A DNA stretch of 64,000 nt from an uncultured Pseudomonadota bacterium. GTDB taxonomy: Bacteria; Myxococcota_A; UBA796; GCA-2862545. How positions within the stretch are numbered: the stretch's first letter is position 1; each line of letters starts with the position of its first letter. Under the pieces are notes generated by a model. That model was not told the DNA's origin. It saw only the letters and a list, made by a program, of their open reading frames with translations, and searched no databases. The translations under genes were made by a program, and so were the position numbers. Location of the stretch: assembly GCA_913061235.1 (NCBI GenBank), contig CAJXTB010000015.1:88585-152584 (forward strand). Reading direction: 5' to 3'. Below, piece by piece: positions 60,449 through 64,000 of the stretch.

Positions 60449-61534
60449 TCAGTCAATCGGCGCCGATGTTTCGGGTGCAGCCTGACGCTGCTTCTTGATG
60501 ACATCACTCTTGAGTTGACCGCAGCCCGCCTCAATGTCGATGCCTCGACGTACGCGCACGGTCGCTGGAACCCCATGCGACTCCAAGATGTGAACGAAGG
60601 ACGCTGCTTGGGGTACTTCCGAGGGCATGCCATCAAACCCACCCGTTGGATTGAGCGGAATCAGATTCACATGGCACCGCAGCCCGCGTAGAAGCCGGCC
60701 CAAGACGTGGGCCTCAGAGTCGGTGTCTGTCTGACCAGCGATGAGCGCCCACTCAAAGCTCACACGCCTACCAGTGGCATCCACGTACTCACGACAGGCG
60801 GCGATAAGCTCGGCGATAGGCCACTTCTTGTTCACCGGGATCAGTGCGCCCCGCGCCTTGTCTGTGGCCGCATGCAGGCTGATAGCGAGCTTGACCTGAA
60901 GGCCTTCCTTCGCAAATTGCTTAATCTGAGGGACCAAACCAACGGTGCTGACGGTGATGTGACGCGCCCCAATACCGAGCTCAGCCATCATCCGACGAAT
61001 GGCGACCAACACCGCATCGTAGTTGTGGAACGGCTCGCCCATTCCCATCAGGACTACGTTGGACAGACGCTCATTGCGCTCTCGTAGCTCCGCTGCAAAC
61101 ACGGCCGCTTGCTGAAAGATCTCGCCGGCTGAGAGGTGACGGGCAAATCCCATCTGTCCCGTTGCACAGAACACGCACCCCATGGCACAGCCCGCCTGGG
61201 AGCTGATGCAGGCCGTGCGCCGCCCGTCTTGGTACGGCATCAGCACACTCTCAACGAGCTGCCCATCCGACAGACGCCACAAGCGCTTCACCGTGCCGTC
61301 ATTGGACTCGCGCTCGGTGGACAGCCGCAGCGTACCCAGTGTGGTCTCCGACTCTAGGCGCATCCGCAGCGCCTTGGGCAAGTTCGTCATCTCCGAGAAG
61401 CTGGTAACCCCACGCTCATACACCCACTTTCGCACCTGCTCCGAGCGATAGGTAGGCTCACCCCACTCGGTGAACATCGACGTCCAGGCGTCTGGGGTAA
61501 GGCTATACAGGTCAATGGGAGCGGCGTCAGTCAT
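60449..61534 (-). CDS. rlmN: 23S rRNA/tRNA adenine-C2 methyltransferase RlmN
   Basis: A 361-residue radical-SAM enzyme that methylates A2503 of 23S rRNA and A37 of some tRNAs. The [4Fe-4S] site is CAMGCVFC (Cys116, 120, 123). WGEPTYRSEQVRKWVYE is the N-terminal RNA-binding block, GMGEPFHN and GSTVG-like VSTVGLVP follow. The C-terminal GCGQLK supplies the methyl-carrier Cys. Start at ATG 61534 was chosen for family fit; an upstream ATG exists at 61558. Confidence 0.93.
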   Translation of the reverse strand: MTDAAPIDLYSLTPDAWTSMFTEWGEPTYRSEQVRKWVYERGVTSFSEMTNLPKALRMRLESETTLGTLRLSTERESNDGTVKRLWRLSDGQLVESVLMPYQDGRRTACISSQAGCAMGCVFCATGQMGFARHLSAGEIFQQAAVFAAELRERNERLSNVVLMGMGEPFHNYDAVLVAIRRMMAELGIGARHITVSTVGLVPQIKQFAKEGLQVKLAISLHAATDKARGALIPVNKKWPIAELIAACREYVDATGRRVSFEWALIAGQTDTDSEAHVLGRLLRGLRCHVNLIPLNPTGGFDGMPSEVPQAASFVHILESHGVPATVRVRRGIDIEAGCGQLKSDVIKKQRQAAPETSAPID

Positions 61535-61621
61535 GCAGCGCCGTAGCACTGTCAGCATTTCACGACCACGGTTGCAAACGGCAGCACCGCGACTACCCGT
61601 ACAGTATCCGACGGAGCTTGC

Positions 61622-62449
61622 ATGCTGAACGCCCTCAAAACCACTGCCCTACTCGCCTTCTTAAGCTCAATATTGGTCGCCATTGGCTACGGTTTTGGCG
61701 GAACGACCGGCATGATTCTGATGCTCGGCGTCTCAGTCGTGATCAACTTTGGGACCTGGTTTTTCGCAGACACCATCGTCATCAAGACTACAGGCGCCGT
61801 TCCCGTCGACCGAAACCAGCTCGGGTGGCTACACGATGAAGTGGAAGACCTGGCCCAACGGGCAAATATGCCGGTACCTCGCCTCTACATTGTGCCGCAC
61901 GAGCAGTCGCCAAACGCGTTTGCGACGGGGCGAAGTCCGAACAAAGGCGTGGTCGCGGTCACGGCGGGATTGCTTCAGACGCTGAGTCGGCGGGAAGTTC
62001 GAGGCGTGTTGGCCCACGAGCTGGGCCACATCAAGAATCGCGACACCTTGGTCTCAGCAATCGCGGCAACCATGGCCGGCGTCATCAGCTTTGCCGCACG
62101 CATGGCCATGTTCTCCGGAGGACGCCGCGACAGAAATCCGCTGCTCGGAATCGTCATCATGATTGCAGCCCCCCTCGCGGCCATCATCCTACGTATGATG
62201 ATTAGCCGAACGCGAGAGTACGGTGCCGACGCTCGCGCAGCCCAGATTACCGGAGACCCGGAGGGACTGGCAATGGCTCTGGAGGGCTTGTCCCGTGGAA
62301 CCACGCGGCAGCCCATGCACAACCAAGGCGCGCAGAACGTTCACTTCATCATCAACGGCTTCGCAGGAAGGCTGGGACGCTTGATGTCTACGCACCCACC
62401 AACAGAAAAGCGCGTTGCGAAGCTGCGGGCCATGGCCAACCGCAGCTAG
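61622..62449 (+). CDS. htpX: Membrane zinc metalloprotease HtpX
   Basis: A 275-residue M48 protease that degrades damaged membrane proteins with FtsH. Two N-terminal helices span the membrane, the zinc motif HELGH is at 132-136, and a second pair of helices precedes SRTREYGADARA, whose Glu is the third zinc ligand. GGAG precedes the ATG. It is divergent from rlmN (87 bp between starts), and ends 2 bp from the convergent kinase-like gene. Confidence 0.93.
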   Translation: MLNALKTTALLAFLSSILVAIGYGFGGTTGMILMLGVSVVINFGTWFFADTIVIKTTGAVPVDRNQLGWLHDEVEDLAQRANMPVPRLYIVPHEQSPNAFATGRSPNKGVVAVTAGLLQTLSRREVRGVLAHELGHIKNRDTLVSAIAATMAGVISFAARMAMFSGGRRDRNPLLGIVIMIAAPLAAIILRMMISRTREYGADARAAQITGDPEGLAMALEGLSRGTTRQPMHNQGAQNVHFIINGFAGRLGRLMSTHPPTEKRVAKLRAMANRS

Positions 62450-62451
62450 AC

Positions 62452-63555
62452 CTAAACAGCAACTCGTTCAAGACCCATAAACATCAACAAGATGAGGCCT
62501 ACGGTCGTGCCAGCGACAACGCCCATCAACCCAGCAAAGGCGTAGGCCAATACAAAGGGAAACGGCTGATTGACTGCGTCCTGGCGAGGGAGCGGCGGCG
62601 CTGCCGCGGGCATCATGGGGGGGAGAATCGACGGCGCAATCCCACCGAGCTGCGGAAGCAGTGGCGGTGGAGCCTGGGCAATCACCCGACTCTCAGGCGC
62701 TGGCGTGGACCACTGGTCGCGCGCCGCATCCAACCAACCGACCATCGCTTCCAGGTCTGGCAAGCGCTTATCAGGGTTGGGATGGGTGGCCTTCTGAATC
62801 AGGTTTCGCAACCACCTGGGGACGTCCGGTCCTGGATCCAGGGCATCCGCGCGTGATTTCCAGGCAATCATACGTGCTTCGGGGTCTGCACGGTCACCCC
62901 AAAGGGCGGCTGGAAAGGCACGTGAACCGGTCAGGACCTCGTAGAACACAACGCCTAGCGAGTACAGGTCCGCGCGAGAGACGTGGTGGTTTCGGTCACC
63001 AATGACCTCGGGAGCCACGTAGGCCAGGTCACCCAGAGGTGGGCGGGCGACCCGACTCAGCTCCTCTTGGGTCATAGCCAGCTCAAAGCCCACCAAGCGC
63101 ACTTGAAGCGATGATGTCAGCTCCACCTTGGACGGGTGAATGTCTCGGTGTACCATTCCACTCTCGTGAACGGTAAGGACGGCGCTCGCGAGCTGGTGAA
63201 AGACAGAGGCGGCATCTTCCCAGCGCATGGGGGCATCGCGTAGGACGTCCGACAATACTTCGCCTTCAAACCAGCGAGTCGCTACCCAAAACACCCGGCC
63301 GTCATCCAGCTCGCCCTTGTCTACGATTCGCGGCAGGGCATCGTGCTCCATGTGCCGCAGGGCGTACGCTTCCCGCCGCAGACGCAGGCCATCGCGGGCG
63401 TCGCGCGGCGCCATCTCAATGCGAACCTCATCCGTCGGGTCACCGGCTCGATGGGCGCGGTAGCGCGCGGTTCCGCCAATCTCCAGCACCTCGTCAATGA
63501 CCCAATGAGCCACCGTCTCGCCGCTGTGAAGCCGAAGTGCGGGTGCAGAGCTCAT
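62452..63555 (-). CDS. Membrane-anchored Ser/Thr pseudokinase
   Basis: A 367-residue kinase-fold protein. The residues needed for catalysis are changed: the VAIK lysine is Glu47 (VRIE), DFG is GFE (156-158), HRDxKxxN is HRDIHPSK (136-143) with His and Lys for Lys and Asn, and the glycine loop is EIGGTARYR. The APE helix (181-183) and the fold up to about 280 are kept. A Pro-rich linker and one C-terminal hydrophobic helix (about 332-357) follow. It may bind ATP weakly or act as a scaffold. Its ATG overlaps the stop of a secreted-looking partner gene. Confidence 0.8.
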   Translation of the reverse strand: MSSAPALRLHSGETVAHWVIDEVLEIGGTARYRAHRAGDPTDEVRIEMAPRDARDGLRLRREAYALRHMEHDALPRIVDKGELDDGRVFWVATRWFEGEVLSDVLRDAPMRWEDAASVFHQLASAVLTVHESGMVHRDIHPSKVELTSSLQVRLVGFELAMTQEELSRVARPPLGDLAYVAPEVIGDRNHHVSRADLYSLGVVFYEVLTGSRAFPAALWGDRADPEARMIAWKSRADALDPGPDVPRWLRNLIQKATHPNPDKRLPDLEAMVGWLDAARDQWSTPAPESRVIAQAPPPLLPQLGGIAPSILPPMMPAAAPPLPRQDAVNQPFPFVLAYAFAGLMGVVAGTTVGLILLMFMGLERVAV

Positions 63556-64000
63556 TTGCCCACCGAGAACCGACCACGACGTCGACCATCCACCGTCACG
63601 ATTCCAGACGCAGACGCGCCGCTAATCGTACCTGAGTAGCCAACAACACCGTCATCTGTTCGGTCGGACAAGGCGAAATCAGCCGCACCATCTGGCGTCA
63701 GCGTGTACGTCCCAGAGACCCGGTGGACCTCGGTGCCCGAGCGGCCTGCGACGCGGAGAACCGCCGTCAGAACTTGGTCGGCGCCCATGGTCAGTTCCAT
63801 GCTGATCGAGTTGCCATCTGCACGACCAATGTAGGTGCCAGTCAGCGCTTGCGCGGCTTCGGGAACTCTGGAGACCACCGGTTCGGGCTCCGGCACGGGC
63901 TCAACCACCTCAATGGCAGCCTCGGTATCGATGTCTTCCACAACGGGCGCAGGCACCACAACTACCGGTGCAGGTGCAGGAGCAGGGGCAGGGGCAGGGG
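63552..64000 (-). CDS. Pro/Ala-linked protein of unknown function (5' end outside window)
   Basis: The frame runs off the right edge. The visible 149 codons encode a Pro-Ala stretch (PAPAPAPAPVV), an acidic linker (EVVEPVPEPEP), and a beta domain of about 100 residues (LTGTYIGRADGNSISMELT, ending GRRRGRFSVGK). Its stop overlaps the pseudokinase start by 4 bp (ATGA), so the two are co-translated. N-terminal part and any signal peptide or membrane anchor are unseen. Confidence 0.7.
   Translation of the reverse strand, partial: PAPAPAPAPAPVVVVPAPVVEDIDTEAAIEVVEPVPEPEPVVSRVPEAAQALTGTYIGRADGNSISMELTMGADQVLTAVLRVAGRSGTEVHRVSGTYTLTPDGAADFALSDRTDDGVVGYSGTISGASASGIVTVDGRRRGRFSVGK

Noticed and set aside
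1..64000. tRNA, rRNA or riboswitch genes
   Set aside because: I saw no cloverleaf, rRNA signature or known riboswitch; the few intergenic gaps are short or filled by the repeat elements.

Overview
The window is gene-dense, high-GC bacterial DNA. About 55 protein genes are packed on both strands, many neighbours overlap by 4 bp (ATGA or GTGA), and I see no tRNA or rRNA genes. It most likely comes from a member of the Myxococcota (Deltaproteobacteria in the wide sense). Two exported proteins (30116-31822 and 48168-49841) end in a Cys-rich patch, a hydrophobic helix and an Arg/Lys cluster, as MYXO-CTERM sorting tails do. There is a DUF2330 protein, Ser/Thr kinase genes, many lipoproteins with Asp/Thr-rich linkers, and AgmX/PglI- or TonB_C-like domains. 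The exact lineage cannot be fixed from sequence alone.

Layout. 1-6071: the 3' end of a secreted 5'-nucleotidase, a repeat element, a large transmembrane Ser/Thr kinase, a DksA/TraR zinc-finger protein, an ACT-domain regulator and a small membrane protein. 6186-14606: cell-envelope proteins, including a convergent pair with TonB_C-like ends, a basic repeat-bearing protein of unknown function and a coiled-coil lipoprotein. 14667-20406: esterase, D-aminoacylase-type amidohydrolase and BASS transporter, behind a frameshifted lipoprotein gene and a methyltransferase-like gene. 20447-30047: pyrB, a GNAT enzyme, a ZIP-like/permease metal transporter with a His-rich tail and a possible leader ORF, a HAD nucleotidase, a DUF1990-SDR-yidD operon, and a DnaJ-family chaperone.

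30116-36310 is a polyhydroxyalkanoate locus: phaE, phaC, acyl-CoA synthetase, alpha/beta hydrolase and an exported lipase are joined by four consecutive 4-bp overlaps, with phaR divergent. 36408-48072: a small AgmX-like secreted protein, an SDR/FEN-type nuclease/thioredoxin operon, an AddAB-type helicase-nuclease pair, an AraC regulator, and a cytochrome c with a lipoprotein. 48168-57130: DUF2330 and HDOD proteins, a Rieske oxygenase, a zinc-finger/basic-linker protein, a VWA lipoprotein with a Cys-rich partner, a second copy of the repeat element, an SDR and a DT-repeat lipoprotein. 57127-64000: a tetraheme DHOR-like lipoprotein with a propeller lipoprotein, rlmN, htpX, and an apparent pseudokinase with a Pro/Ala-linked partner that runs off the window.

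The observations most worth a second look are the paired inverted heptamer arrays found twice between genes, the PHA operon ending in a surface-targeted lipase, the pseudokinase, the doubled DHOR protein, and the short ORF with a strong Shine-Dalgarno that overlaps the start of the metal permease. No obvious mobile element, CRISPR array or defence island was found.
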